NCBI GenBank assembly: GCA_046296195.1 | Contig: JBKBLR010000003.1 | Coordinates: forward strand, 76,466 to 140,465 | Direction of reading: 5' to 3' | Origin: Amphiplicatus sp046296195 | Lineage (GTDB): Bacteria; Pseudomonadota; Alphaproteobacteria; Caulobacterales; Parvularculaceae | Length of the DNA: 64,000 nucleotides | Shown: piece by piece, positions 44,046-52,827 of the stretch | Numbering within the stretch: position 1 is the stretch's first letter | How the letters are laid out: every line of letters starts with the position of its first letter | The notes under the pieces: model-generated | What the model saw: the letters and a program-made list of their open reading frames with translations, nothing else | Told to the model about the DNA's origin: nothing | Database searches by the model: none | Made by a program: the position numbers and the translations under genes

Positions 44046-45422
44046 CTAATGGAGCTTCAATTTCGGCCGCACGACCTGGTTGACGTGGCCGACGAGGATC
44101 ATGAACAGGCCGCGCAGCCAGCCGTGGATGGCGATGAGATGCATGCGGTAGAGCGAGACATACATGAAGCGCGCCGCCCTGCCCTCGACCGCCATCCGTC
44201 CGCCGACAAGATTGCCCATCAGGCTGCCGACCGTTGAAAACTTCGACAGCGAGACGAGCGAACCATAGTCCTTGTAAACGAAGGGCTTCAGCGGCCGGCC
44301 TGAAATCGACGCGCAAAGATTGGCGAACACCGTCTCCGCCATCTGGTGCGCGGCCTGCGCGCGCGGCGGGATCGGCCTCTGCGCGCCCTCGGGCTTGTAA
44401 AAGGCGCAGTCGCCGAGCGCAAAAATGCGGTCATCGCGCGTCGTCTGCAATGTCGGCCGGACGACAAGCTGATTGCTGCGCGCCGTTTCAAGGCCGGCGA
44501 TTTCCTTCAGGAAATCGGGCGCCTTGACGCCCGCAGCCCAGATCTTGAGGTCGCCGGGAATGGTCTCGCCGCCCTTGATCTTCATGCCGTAGGGCGTCAC
44601 CTCCTCGACCTGCGCATTGACGCGGACGTCGACACCGAGCGCGCGAAGCTCCTCCGTCGCAGCCTCCGCGAGGTCTTCCGGCAAGGCGGGCAGGATGCGC
44701 GGCCCGGCTTCGAGCAGCGTCACCTTGAGGCGGCTTTCGTCGAAGACTTCGAGGCCGTAATGGCGGAGCTCGGCCGCCGCGTTGTAGAGCTCCGCGGCGA
44801 GCTCGACCCCGGTCGCGCCGCCGCCGACGATCGCCACGCGCACATATTCATCCGCATGCGGATAGCGTTGCATGGTGCGGGAGACGCGCAGGCATTGATT
44901 GAGAAGCTTCTGGCGGAATCGGTCGGCCTCCTGTCGGCTTTCAAGGAAGAGGCAGCGTTCCTTGACGCCTTTGACGCCGAAATCATTCGCGACCGACCCG
45001 ACCGCCACGACGAGATAGTCGTAGCGAATGCGGTGTTCGCCCATGATCTCGGCGCCGTTCTCGTCATGCAGGGGCGCGACGATCACCTCGCGGCGCTCGC
45101 GGTCGATGCCCTGCATGGCGCCGAGGAAGAAACGATAGCCGGAGATATAGCCATGCCCGCGATAGCCGACCTCGTCGAGATTGGCGTCGAGCGACCCAGC
45201 CGCCACCTCGTGCAGCAAAGGCTTCCAGATATGGGTTGGGTTCTTCTCAAGCAGGATGATGTCGTGCCGCTCGCGGCCGAACTTCTTGCCGAGGCGCGCG
45301 GCGAGCTCGAGACCGCCGGCCCCGCCGCCGACGACGACGATCTGCGTTTTCCGGGCCTTGGCCGGCGCATCGACGCTGACGGCCTCGCCGGCGAGCTCAG
45401 AGGTCAGCAATTGCTTGTTCAT
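44046..45422 (-). CDS. ndh: type II NADH dehydrogenase
   Basis: Protein of 458 residues. The FAD-binding Rossmann motif is 'IVVVGGGAGGLELAARL' (28-44), the NAD-binding motif 'VAIVGGGATGVELAAEL', and the second FAD motif 'DDRIFALGDCAFY'. The C-terminal 60 residues are amphipathic and membrane-attaching ('FVYKDYGSLVSLSKF'). It oxidises NADH and reduces quinone without pumping protons, at the cytoplasmic face of the inner membrane. The gene stands alone. Confidence 0.93.
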   Translation of the reverse strand: MNKQLLTSELAGEAVSVDAPAKARKTQIVVVGGGAGGLELAARLGKKFGRERHDIILLEKNPTHIWKPLLHEVAAGSLDANLDEVGYRGHGYISGYRFFLGAMQGIDRERREVIVAPLHDENGAEIMGEHRIRYDYLVVAVGSVANDFGVKGVKERCLFLESRQEADRFRQKLLNQCLRVSRTMQRYPHADEYVRVAIVGGGATGVELAAELYNAAAELRHYGLEVFDESRLKVTLLEAGPRILPALPEDLAEAATEELRALGVDVRVNAQVEEVTPYGMKIKGGETIPGDLKIWAAGVKAPDFLKEIAGLETARSNQLVVRPTLQTTRDDRIFALGDCAFYKPEGAQRPIPPRAQAAHQMAETVFANLCASISGRPLKPFVYKDYGSLVSLSKFSTVGSLMGNLVGGRMAVEGRAARFMYVSLYRMHLIAIHGWLRGLFMILVGHVNQVVRPKLKLH

Positions 45423-45521
45423 CCCTTACGGCTCCGCCTGCAGATGAGGCTGATTTGCCCCAGCCTTATACGCCAACATTGCGATCAATGGTTCATCGCG
45501 TTCGCCTGGCGGCGTTGCCCC

Positions 45522-46013
45522 TTAATGTCTGCGGTCGCCGACCAGCAGACCTCGTGCCTCCTTGGCGCGATTTTCGGCCAAATGAGCAGGACGCGCTGAT
45601 CGCCGCGTCGAGCAAAAGAGCGCCGTCGCCGTCAGAGCGAGAAGTGCGCCCATGATGTGCCAGCTTGTGGGGGCGCCGGTGACGGCCGCCAGCCGTTCCG
45701 CAACCAGCCCGGCCCCGACGAGCGCCGCCGCAAACGAAAGACTCAAAGCCCAGGCTGCCGCGAAAGAACCCTGGCGGATCGGTCCGAAGACGACATAGAG
45801 GCTGAGGAGCCCGAGCCCGATCGAGGCGGACCCGATCAGATCCATGAGGGCGAGATAGAGCGGAAGGACCGCGGCGCGGGCGGCTTCAGGCACGGCGGCC
45901 GCATGGAACCACAGCATGTCATCGATCGACGCATAGAGCGTTCCGAAGGCGACAAAGAAGACGCCGAGAATAGTGAACAACGCGATGCCGACGACCCGCA
46001 AGACGGACTGCAT
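45522..46013 (-). CDS. four-helix integral membrane protein, unknown
   Basis: Protein of 163 residues with four clear membrane helices (about 8-27, 48-70, 85-105, 117-135) and a charged cytoplasmic tail ('RRSARPAHLAENRAKEARG'). The pattern is that of small DoxX- or DUF-type inner-membrane proteins, but I recognise no family. It is transcribed leftward, 99 bases upstream of ndh, and could be co-transcribed with it. The 205-base gap between it and bdhA holds no element I can identify. Confidence 0.65.
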   Translation of the reverse strand: MQSVLRVVGIALFTILGVFFVAFGTLYASIDDMLWFHAAAVPEAARAAVLPLYLALMDLIGSASIGLGLLSLYVVFGPIRQGSFAAAWALSLSFAAALVGAGLVAERLAAVTGAPTSWHIMGALLALTATALFCSTRRSARPAHLAENRAKEARGLLVGDRRH

Positions 46014-46218
46014 GGCGGTCTCCCTGACGATCCGCCGATCCTGATAGCGCCGGAACCTCAGCGGCGCTCATGCCGGTTTCGCATCATGGCTATCCGCAGG
46101 CGGGATGGGCTGGGGCGGCATTGGTCCGATGCAGTTTCGGCATTTTTCTTTCAGCGCTCAGCGCCTGACATAGCCCGGCGACCGGCGCCGAAGCCCGACG
46201 CCGACGGGAGAACACATA

Positions 46219-47049
46219 ATGGATATTCAAACGATGGACCGGCCCCGCCCAACGGCGCAGCGGCGGATTCTTGAGGGCAAAGTGGCGCTCGTCACCGGCT
46301 CGACGAGCGGCATCGGCCTCGGCGTCGCAGAGCGACTCGCCGCCGAGGGCGCTGCGGTTTTGCTCAACGGCTTCGGCGAGCCCGAGGCGATTGAAAGGCT
46401 CAGGAACACGCTCGCTTTCGACTACGGCGTTCCGGTCGTCTACTCGGGGGCGGACCTTTCGGAACCAGAGGCGATCAAGAGGATGATGGCCGTCGCCGCG
46501 GACACGCTGGGCGAGGTCGACATCCTCGTCAACAACGCCGGCATTCAGCATGTCGCCGCGATCGAGGAATTCCCGATCGAAAAATGGGACGCGATCCTGG
46601 CGATCAATCTGTCGGCGGCGTTCCATGCGATCAGGCTAGCTTTGCCCGGCATGAAGCGGCGCGGCTGGGGCCGCATCGTCAACATCGCCTCCGCCCATGG
46701 CCTGGTCGGCTCGCCGTTCAAGTCGGCTTATGTCGCCGCCAAGCATGGGGTCGTCGGCCTTTCCAAGGTTGTCGCGCTCGAAGCGGCGCAATCCGGCGTC
46801 ACCTGCAACACGATCTGCCCCGGCTATGTGTGGACGCCGCTCGTCGAAAAGCAGATCGAGGACCAGGCGCGCACGCATGGCGTTCCGCGCGACAAGGTCG
46901 TGAGCGACATCCTGCTGAAGGCGCAGCCGAACAAGCGCTTCGCGAAGACAGCCGAGATCGGTGCGCTCGTCGCCTTCCTTTGTTCCGACAACGCGGCGTC
47001 GATCACCGGCGCGGCGCTTCCCGTGGATGGCGGATGGACCGCGCAATGA
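46219..47049 (+). CDS. bdhA: 3-hydroxybutyrate dehydrogenase
   Basis: Protein of 276 residues, short-chain dehydrogenase fold: cofactor loop 'VTGSTSGIGLGVAERLA', 'LVNNAGIQHVAAIEEF', catalytic Ser in 'IVNIASAHGLVGSPFKSAYVAAKHG' (split: Ser, then Tyr-x3-Lys as YVAAK) and 'NTICPGYVWTPLVEKQI', the last typical of D-3-hydroxybutyrate dehydrogenases. It oxidises 3-hydroxybutyrate from PHB breakdown to acetoacetate. GGGAGAA precedes ATG 46219. Its stop overlaps the patatin gene start (ATGA). Confidence 0.93.
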   Translation: MDIQTMDRPRPTAQRRILEGKVALVTGSTSGIGLGVAERLAAEGAAVLLNGFGEPEAIERLRNTLAFDYGVPVVYSGADLSEPEAIKRMMAVAADTLGEVDILVNNAGIQHVAAIEEFPIEKWDAILAINLSAAFHAIRLALPGMKRRGWGRIVNIASAHGLVGSPFKSAYVAAKHGVVGLSKVVALEAAQSGVTCNTICPGYVWTPLVEKQIEDQARTHGVPRDKVVSDILLKAQPNKRFAKTAEIGALVAFLCSDNAASITGAALPVDGGWTAQ

Positions 47050-48122
47050 GCCGCCATCACCATCATCCTGACCGTCGCGCCGCAGCGCCGGCGCCGCGCA
47101 CCGCCCGAAACACGCGGAAATCCGTCAATCTCGCGCTTCAAGGCGGCGGCGCGCATGGCGCCTTCGGTTGGGGGGTCCTCGACCGGCTCCTCGAAGAAGA
47201 GGAACTGTCCTTCGACGGCGTCAGCGCGACGAGCGCCGGCGCCATGAACGCCGTTCTCCTCGCCGACGGCCTTGCCGCCGGCGGGCGCGACGGCGCCAGG
47301 GAGGCGCTGGCGCGGTTCTGGCGCAAGGTGGCCAACGCCGCGCTGTTCAGCCCCCTGCAGCCGACGATGTTTGACCGCCTGCTCCACAATCATTCGATGG
47401 AGATGTCGCCGGCTTTCATGATGTTCGACATCATGACGCGGCTCTATTCTCCCTATGAGCTCAATCCTTTCAATCACAATCCGCTGCGCAAGACGCTGGA
47501 GGACGTCGTCGATTTCGAAAGGCTCGCGCGCGAAAGCCCGGTGAAGCTGTTCCTGTCGGCGACGAATGTGCGAACGGGCAAGGTCCGCATCTTCAAGACC
47601 GCCGACATCTCCGCCGACGCCGTGCTCGCCTCGGCCTGCCTGCCCTTCATGTTCCAGTCGGTCGAGATCGAAGGCGAGCCCTATTGGGACGGCGGCTATA
47701 TGGGCAATCCGGCTCTCTTCCCGCTGATCTACGACTGCAACAGCCGCGACATCGTTGTCGTTCACATCAATCCGATCATGCGATCGGAGACGCCCAAGAC
47801 CGCCCGCGACATTCTCAACCGCATCAACGAGATTAGCTTCAACTCCTCGCTGATGCGCGAGATGCGGGCGATCAGCTTCGTGACCCGCCTCATCGACGAC
47901 GGCGTGATCGCCGACGGCGCGATGAAGCGCATGCTGATCCATTCGATCGACGACGAGGATTTCATGCGCAAGCTCGGCGTTTCCAGTAAGCTCAATCCCG
48001 ACTGGGAGTTCCTGACCCATTTGCGCGATGTCGGGCGCGCCAGCGCCGAAGCCTGGCTCGAGGAGAATTATGATCATCTCGGCGCGCGTTCCACGGTCGA
48101 CATCGCCGAACGCTATCTCTGA
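47046..48122 (+). CDS. patatin-like phospholipase
   Basis: Protein of 358 residues from ATG 47046. The oxyanion hole is 'LALQGGGAHGAFGWGVLD'; the nucleophile Ser is in 'ATSAGAMNAVL', where the first Gly of GxSxG is Ala; the catalytic Asp is in 'YWDGGYMGNP'. The N terminus is naturally histidine-rich (MSRHHHHPDRR). It should hydrolyse acyl esters, probably lipids, in the cytoplasm or at the membrane. The bdhA-patatin pair recurs in alphaproteobacteria, suggesting a role near PHB or lipid turnover. A longer in-frame reading from 46584 lies inside bdhA and is rejected. Confidence 0.9.
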   Translation: MSRHHHHPDRRAAAPAPRTARNTRKSVNLALQGGGAHGAFGWGVLDRLLEEEELSFDGVSATSAGAMNAVLLADGLAAGGRDGAREALARFWRKVANAALFSPLQPTMFDRLLHNHSMEMSPAFMMFDIMTRLYSPYELNPFNHNPLRKTLEDVVDFERLARESPVKLFLSATNVRTGKVRIFKTADISADAVLASACLPFMFQSVEIEGEPYWDGGYMGNPALFPLIYDCNSRDIVVVHINPIMRSETPKTARDILNRINEISFNSSLMREMRAISFVTRLIDDGVIADGAMKRMLIHSIDDEDFMRKLGVSSKLNPDWEFLTHLRDVGRASAEAWLEENYDHLGARSTVDIAERYL

Positions 48123-49449
48123 GGCGCTCCGCGCCGCGCAGTCGCTCGCCGCCCGCCCGCCGGCGACGCCGGCGCGCATCCGGGCGGCTGTCGATGACTT
48201 TGAGTCGCGCAGCGACCTGATCGCCGCGGCGGTTCACCTGGCAGGCATATCTATCTTTGCCGCGCTCTATGCGGCGACCTGGCGCGCCTTCGACGTTCAT
48301 CACGCCATCGAACCGGCACCGATCGCGCTCGGCTTTTACGCCGCCTTCACGCTCTGGCGTCTGCGGGCGGCCAGCCGCAGCGCGATGCCGGCGCGGCGCC
48401 GTTACGCGTCGGCGGCTGTCGACATCATCGCGTTCTATGCGCTCATCGCCAGCTTTCCCTATCAGTATGGCGCGCCGGCAGCGCTGTATCTGAAGGCGCC
48501 GACGCTCCTCTACGTCTTCATCCTCATCGCCTTGCGGTCGCTGTGGTTCGATCCACGATTGACGCTTTTCACGGGCGCCCTCGCCGCGATGGGATGGGCG
48601 GCGCTTTCGCTTCTGGCGGCGATTGACGGAGCGCCGATCACGGGCGATTACCGCGTTTACATGACCACGCTTTCCCTGCTTCCGGGCGCGGAACTTGAAA
48701 AAATCGCCGCGATCGGCGCAACAACGATCGTGCTTGCAGCCGCCGTCCACCGGTCGCGAGGCCTTCTTTACCGAACCGCCGTTGAAGAGACCGCGGCGTC
48801 GGACCTCTCGAAATTCGTCGGTCGGGAGGCTGCCGCGCTCATCCGGGCCTCTGATTCGGGGCTAAGCGCAGGCGACGGGCAATTGCGCCGGGCCGCGATC
48901 ATGATGATCGACCTGAGGGGGTTCACGCCGGCGACGAAAGGAAAGCCGCCGCATGAGGTCATCGGCCTCCTAAAGGATTATCAGGCGCGCATCGTGCCGG
49001 TGATCGAAAAGGGCGGCGGGACCATCGACAAGTTCCTCGGCGACGGCGTGCTGGTCAGCTTTGGAACGGCGCGTGCGACCGGCGCGGAATGCGCCGAGGC
49101 GCTGGACACGGCGCTAGCGGTCGTCGACGCCGTAGAACAATGGAAGGAGGCGAGGAAGAAGGCGGGCCAGCCGCCGCTTGACATCGGCGTCGCGCTCGCC
49201 GCGGGCGAGGTCGTCTACGGCGCCGTCGGCCATGGCGCCCGGCTTGAATTCACCGTCATAGGCGACGCCGTCAACCTCGCCGCCAAGCTTGAGAAGCATG
49301 CCAAGGTCGAGCGCTGCCGGGTCATCGCCACCGCCGATCTCGCCGAGCGCGCCGCGGCGCAGGGATCTGCGCGCCAACCTAAGAGGTTGATTCCGCGCGC
49401 TACGGTCGAGGGCGCGGCGGAACCGGTGGCGCTGGCCGTCATCGACTGA
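48070..49449 (+). CDS. membrane-bound class III adenylate cyclase
   Basis: Protein of 459 residues from ATG 48070, which has AGGAGA just upstream and starts 53 bases inside the patatin gene. About six membrane helices (55-230) precede the catalytic domain. Metal-binding Asp residues are D281 ('MMIDLRGFT') and D325 ('KFLGDGVLVSFG'); K321 and T395 ('EFTVIGDAV') fit ATP selection. The transition-state pair is N402 and K406 ('VNLAAKLE'), where Arg is usual at 406. It would make cAMP in the cytoplasm. Confidence 0.88.
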   Translation: MIISARVPRSTSPNAISEALRAAQSLAARPPATPARIRAAVDDFESRSDLIAAAVHLAGISIFAALYAATWRAFDVHHAIEPAPIALGFYAAFTLWRLRAASRSAMPARRRYASAAVDIIAFYALIASFPYQYGAPAALYLKAPTLLYVFILIALRSLWFDPRLTLFTGALAAMGWAALSLLAAIDGAPITGDYRVYMTTLSLLPGAELEKIAAIGATTIVLAAAVHRSRGLLYRTAVEETAASDLSKFVGREAAALIRASDSGLSAGDGQLRRAAIMMIDLRGFTPATKGKPPHEVIGLLKDYQARIVPVIEKGGGTIDKFLGDGVLVSFGTARATGAECAEALDTALAVVDAVEQWKEARKKAGQPPLDIGVALAAGEVVYGAVGHGARLEFTVIGDAVNLAAKLEKHAKVERCRVIATADLAERAAAQGSARQPKRLIPRATVEGAAEPVALAVID

Positions 49450-49531
49450 GCGCCGATGAAACCGATGCGCAAAGCGCATTTCACCCGCGGCCGACGCGCT
49501 CTTATTCCTTCAACAGCTTAAGGAGAATTCC

Positions 49532-50053
49532 ATGACCAGCGCCCCGGCCCGCCCTGATAATCAGCAAAATCACCTCGTCCGCTGGACGGCGCATGGCCTG
49601 ACGATCTTCATCGCCGCAGTCTTTCTCGATTCACTGCGCTTCAAATTCACCAACGCGCCGAAGACGCAGATTATCTTCGGCGATCTCGACCATTGGGCGG
49701 CGGGTCTCGGCGCGCCCGGACTCTTCGCGCAGGGCGGCCTCTTCAGCCAGTATGCGATCGGCGGCGCCGAGCTCGTCGCGTCGTTGCTTCTCCTTGGGAC
49801 GATGGCGCTGCGCCGTTACCGTTTCTTGCAGCCTTTGGGCGCGATTCTCGCCATTGCGATCATGTCCGGCGCGATCAGCTTCCATCTCTTCACGCCGCTC
49901 GGCGTCAATGTCGATAATGACGGCGGCGCTTTGTTCTACACCGCCTGCGGCGTGTGGGTCGCAGGCTGGATCCTGCTGTTCCTGCGCCGGGCGGAATTGC
50001 GTGACCTCGCCGCGAGGTTGCGGGCGTTCTTCACGCCCTCGCCTGAGAGCTGA
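49532..50053 (+). CDS. DoxX/YkgB-like integral membrane protein
   Basis: Protein of 173 residues with a clear AAGGAGA before ATG 49532. There are four hydrophobic segments (about 19-38, 71-92, 98-116, 128-148), with 'GLTIFIAAVFLDSLRFKF' and 'ISFHLFTPLGVNVDNDGG' between them. The layout resembles small DoxX/DUF417 membrane proteins. Function unknown. Its last 23 bases overlap the convergent MFS gene. A short perfect hairpin (ATGCGC-AAA-GCGCAT, 49465-49479) lies upstream in the gap after the cyclase gene. Confidence 0.65.
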   Translation: MTSAPARPDNQQNHLVRWTAHGLTIFIAAVFLDSLRFKFTNAPKTQIIFGDLDHWAAGLGAPGLFAQGGLFSQYAIGGAELVASLLLLGTMALRRYRFLQPLGAILAIAIMSGAISFHLFTPLGVNVDNDGGALFYTACGVWVAGWILLFLRRAELRDLAARLRAFFTPSPES

Positions 50054-51260
50054 TCCGCGAATCGGCGGCGGCGGGTTCCGCCGTCGATTTTTTGAGCATC
50101 ATGGCGAGGAGCGCAGCCGCGCCGAGCGCCGTCCCCACCAAGGCGACCCCCGGCGGCCAACCCGCCCGCTCATAGACTACGCCGACGAGCGCTGCGCCGG
50201 AAAGTCCGCCGAAATAATAGGATGAGAGATAAAGCCCGCTCGCCGCGGCGCGGTCGCGTTTGGCGGCGCGCGCCACGAATCCTGTGGCCGTCGCCTGCGC
50301 GAAGAAGGTGCCTGCGGCGACGATCGCAAGTCCCGCGAGAACTGGCGGAAGAGACGGTATGACAAGCAGCGGCAGGGCGGCGACCGACAACGCGAGCGAG
50401 AGAATGAAGCTCCGCCGGGCGCCGAACCGCGCGGCGACGGCGCCGGCGAAGGGCGTCGTCAGCATCGAGGGCAGGAAAACAAAATAGACGAGCCCAAGCG
50501 CCATCGCCGACAGGCCAAGCGGCGGCGCGGCGAGGACGAAGTTCACATAGGTGAAGACGCCGATAAAGGCGAAGAGAATGAGAAAGCCGATGGCGAAGCC
50601 GGTGCGCAGGCAGGCGTTCGATAGGTGGTCGCGGATGACCTTCGCCGGTTTACGCGGAATCTCCAGCGCCGATCCCATCGGCCGCGCGGCGCGCAGCGCA
50701 GCGAAGGCAACCAGGGCGCCGGCGAGGTTGAGCGCCGCGAACAGCATGAAGCTCGCCGGCGCGCCGAAGGCGTCAGCGACGGAGGCGGCGGCGAGCCGCC
50801 CGATAAGGTTGCTGGCGACGACGCCGGTGACATAGGCCGCAAGCGCTGTCGTCGATTGGGCGGCGGTGCAGCGTTCGGCGAGATAGGACATGGTGAGCGA
50901 AAACGCCGTCACCATCAAAGCGCCCTGGGCGATGCGGAGCGCTGTAAAGACCGTGAGGTCATCAACGGCGGAAAGCGCAAAGGTCGGAAGCGACAAGAGC
51001 GCAAGGCTTCCAACGACGCCGAACCTGCGGTCGACGGCGCCGCCCCAGAAGACGACGCCAAGCCCCGCAAGCGCCATGCCGATCGTGCTGGCGTTGACGG
51101 CGAACCCCATTTCGGCCGGGCTCGCGCGGAACCGTTCCGCAAGTATTGGCAGGATCGCCTGCGCGGCGAACAAATCGACCAGGGTCAAAAATCCAATCAC
51201 GCCGATGATTACCGGCGTTCCGGCCGAAAAGGCCTGCTTCGGCGCCGCCAATGACGACAT
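50031..51260 (-). CDS. MFS transporter (drug/sugar efflux type)
   Basis: Protein of 409 residues from ATG 51260 behind GGAGGA. Twelve membrane helices are visible; the loop 2-3 signature is 'GVVFWGGAVDRRFGVV' and the two halves join after 'IPRKPAKVIRDHL'. The family is that of proton-driven exporters such as YgaY/NepI-like carriers. The substrate is unknown. The 135 bases upstream contain no clear promoter motif. Confidence 0.88.
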   Translation of the reverse strand: MSSLAAPKQAFSAGTPVIIGVIGFLTLVDLFAAQAILPILAERFRASPAEMGFAVNASTIGMALAGLGVVFWGGAVDRRFGVVGSLALLSLPTFALSAVDDLTVFTALRIAQGALMVTAFSLTMSYLAERCTAAQSTTALAAYVTGVVASNLIGRLAAASVADAFGAPASFMLFAALNLAGALVAFAALRAARPMGSALEIPRKPAKVIRDHLSNACLRTGFAIGFLILFAFIGVFTYVNFVLAAPPLGLSAMALGLVYFVFLPSMLTTPFAGAVAARFGARRSFILSLALSVAALPLLVIPSLPPVLAGLAIVAAGTFFAQATATGFVARAAKRDRAAASGLYLSSYYFGGLSGAALVGVVYERAGWPPGVALVGTALGAAALLAMMLKKSTAEPAAADSRISSQARA

Positions 51261-51395
51261 GGTAGTTCCTCCAATAAAGCAATGGACGCAAACGCCGGCT
51301 GAGGAGATAGGGCTGGCGTCTGCGTCCATCTTGAGCGACGGGAAGGGCGATACCCGCCGCCCCGGGGGGCTTTTGGGGCGAGGTGCGCCGCCGTG

Positions 51396-51863
51396 CTATT
51401 GTCCGTGCTTCACATCGGCGGCGTAGAGAACGGCGGGCTCGACGCCCTCGTTCTTCCACCAATGCATGACGCCTTTCACTTCTTTCGAGATGTCGCCCGC
51501 CTTGTGCGTGATGCCGACGGCGCAGTCGCTGCGGAATTCGGTGATCTGACCCGACGCCGTGAGTATGAGCGCCGGGCGGTCCGTGTGATCATGCCAGGGA
51601 ACGACGCCGCCCGGCTGAATGACGAGCTTGCGGAAGCGGAGCCGGCGGTCGGAAACGCCCATGATTTCCTGGCTGAGGTCGATGGACGAGAGTTCCTCGT
51701 CGGTGACGTCCTTCGGCGTCATTTCGCCGGTCTTGCGGACGCCGGCCTTCAATTTGTCCGCGGGACATTCGCCGGCGTGGGCGGCCGTCGCAGCGAAAAT
51801 CAGCCCGATTCCCGACGTCACGGCGATCGCCGTCCGGGTCAGGGCGCTATTCAATTTGGTCAT
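51396..51863 (-). CDS. exported cupin-domain protein
   Basis: Protein of 155 residues from ATG 51863. The signal peptide ends near TAAHAGE. The cupin metal motif is 'VPWHDHTDRPALILTASG', with two His and the usual Asp/Glu region, and the second motif is 'VMHWWKNEGVEPAVLYA'. It is a single-domain periplasmic beta-barrel that may bind a metal or small ligand. Function unknown. It is divergent from the peroxiredoxin gene across 238 bases in which I see no strong element. Confidence 0.8.
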   Translation of the reverse strand: MTKLNSALTRTAIAVTSGIGLIFAATAAHAGECPADKLKAGVRKTGEMTPKDVTDEELSSIDLSQEIMGVSDRRLRFRKLVIQPGGVVPWHDHTDRPALILTASGQITEFRSDCAVGITHKAGDISKEVKGVMHWWKNEGVEPAVLYAADVKHGQ

Positions 51864-52101
51864 GCAAATCTCCGTCAGTTTCCGCCGCGACGAAACTGCC
51901 GGCGGCGCGTTCAACGCCATTCGATTACGCTGCGGCCGCCGCTGATTGAACTTGGGAAAAGTAATCGGTTCGATGCGAGGCGCGCATTGGCGGCCCCGCT
52001 GCGCTTCATGCAAAGTGGAGCGGTCGCCGCTGACGAAAGCGACCTCGCCCGGTTCACGCTGGCGTGATAGGATTGAATCGCCGAAGTCGCCGGAACAGCC
52101 C

Positions 52102-52827
52102 ATGTCACAATCATCAGACCTCGTTGCGGCGCTGGAGCGGGCGACAGACCGCGCCGTCGCGACGAAGGCGCCGCTGCGGGTCCGCCTCAAGATCATCGCC
52201 GACGAGGTCCGCCGTTTGAACGACGTCTTAGCCGATGCGGTCGACCGGTTCGTCGCCCGCTTGCAGGACGCCGAAGCCGGCGCGGCGGCGCCCAAGGTCG
52301 GCGATCCGTTCCCGGACTTTCTGCTGCCGGACCAAGGCGGCAGGCTCGTCGGGTTTGACACGCTGCGTGGGGACGGACCTCTGGTCATCGCCTTCCTGCG
52401 CGGCCATTGGTGCCCCTATTGCAAGACGACCGCCGTCGCCCTCGGCGAAATCGCGGACGCCGCAACGGCGAAAGGCGCAAGGATCGTCGCCATCACGCCC
52501 GAAAGCCGCAAATATTCCGAGCGCCTCTCGACAGACGCAGATCACAAGTTTCCCGTGCTCACCGATGTCGATAACGGGTTTGCGCTGGCGCTCAATCTCG
52601 CCATCTGGGTCGACGACGACATGGCGCGCCTCATCGCCGTTGCCGGCTGGGACGTCCCCGCCTACCAGACAGCGAAGAGCTGGGTGCTGCCGATCCCGGC
52701 GACCTTCATCGTCGACCGACTCGGGCGCGTCGCCGCGCGGTATGTCAACGCCGATTACCGCACACGGATGGATGTTGATGACATTCTCGCCGCGCTTGAC
52801 GCCCTCGCTCAGGCGACGGCGGAATAG
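52102..52827 (+). CDS. AhpC/TSA-type peroxiredoxin
   Basis: Protein of 241 residues from ATG 52102. A helical N-terminal region of about 70 residues precedes the thioredoxin-fold domain: 'GDPFPDFLLPDQGGRLV', then 'FLRGHWCPYCKTTAVAL' with the active CxxC, 'IVAITPESRKYSERL' and 'ATFIVDRLGRVAARYV'. It probably reduces peroxides or organic hydroperoxides. It converges on the LysR gene, overlapping its 3' end by 19 bases. Confidence 0.85.
   Translation: MSQSSDLVAALERATDRAVATKAPLRVRLKIIADEVRRLNDVLADAVDRFVARLQDAEAGAAAPKVGDPFPDFLLPDQGGRLVGFDTLRGDGPLVIAFLRGHWCPYCKTTAVALGEIADAATAKGARIVAITPESRKYSERLSTDADHKFPVLTDVDNGFALALNLAIWVDDDMARLIAVAGWDVPAYQTAKSWVLPIPATFIVDRLGRVAARYVNADYRTRMDVDDILAALDALAQATAE

Noticed and set aside
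49465..49479. Hairpin ATGCGC-AAA-GCGCAT as a terminator for the cyclase gene
   Set aside because: Short stem and only three T after it; too weak to call.
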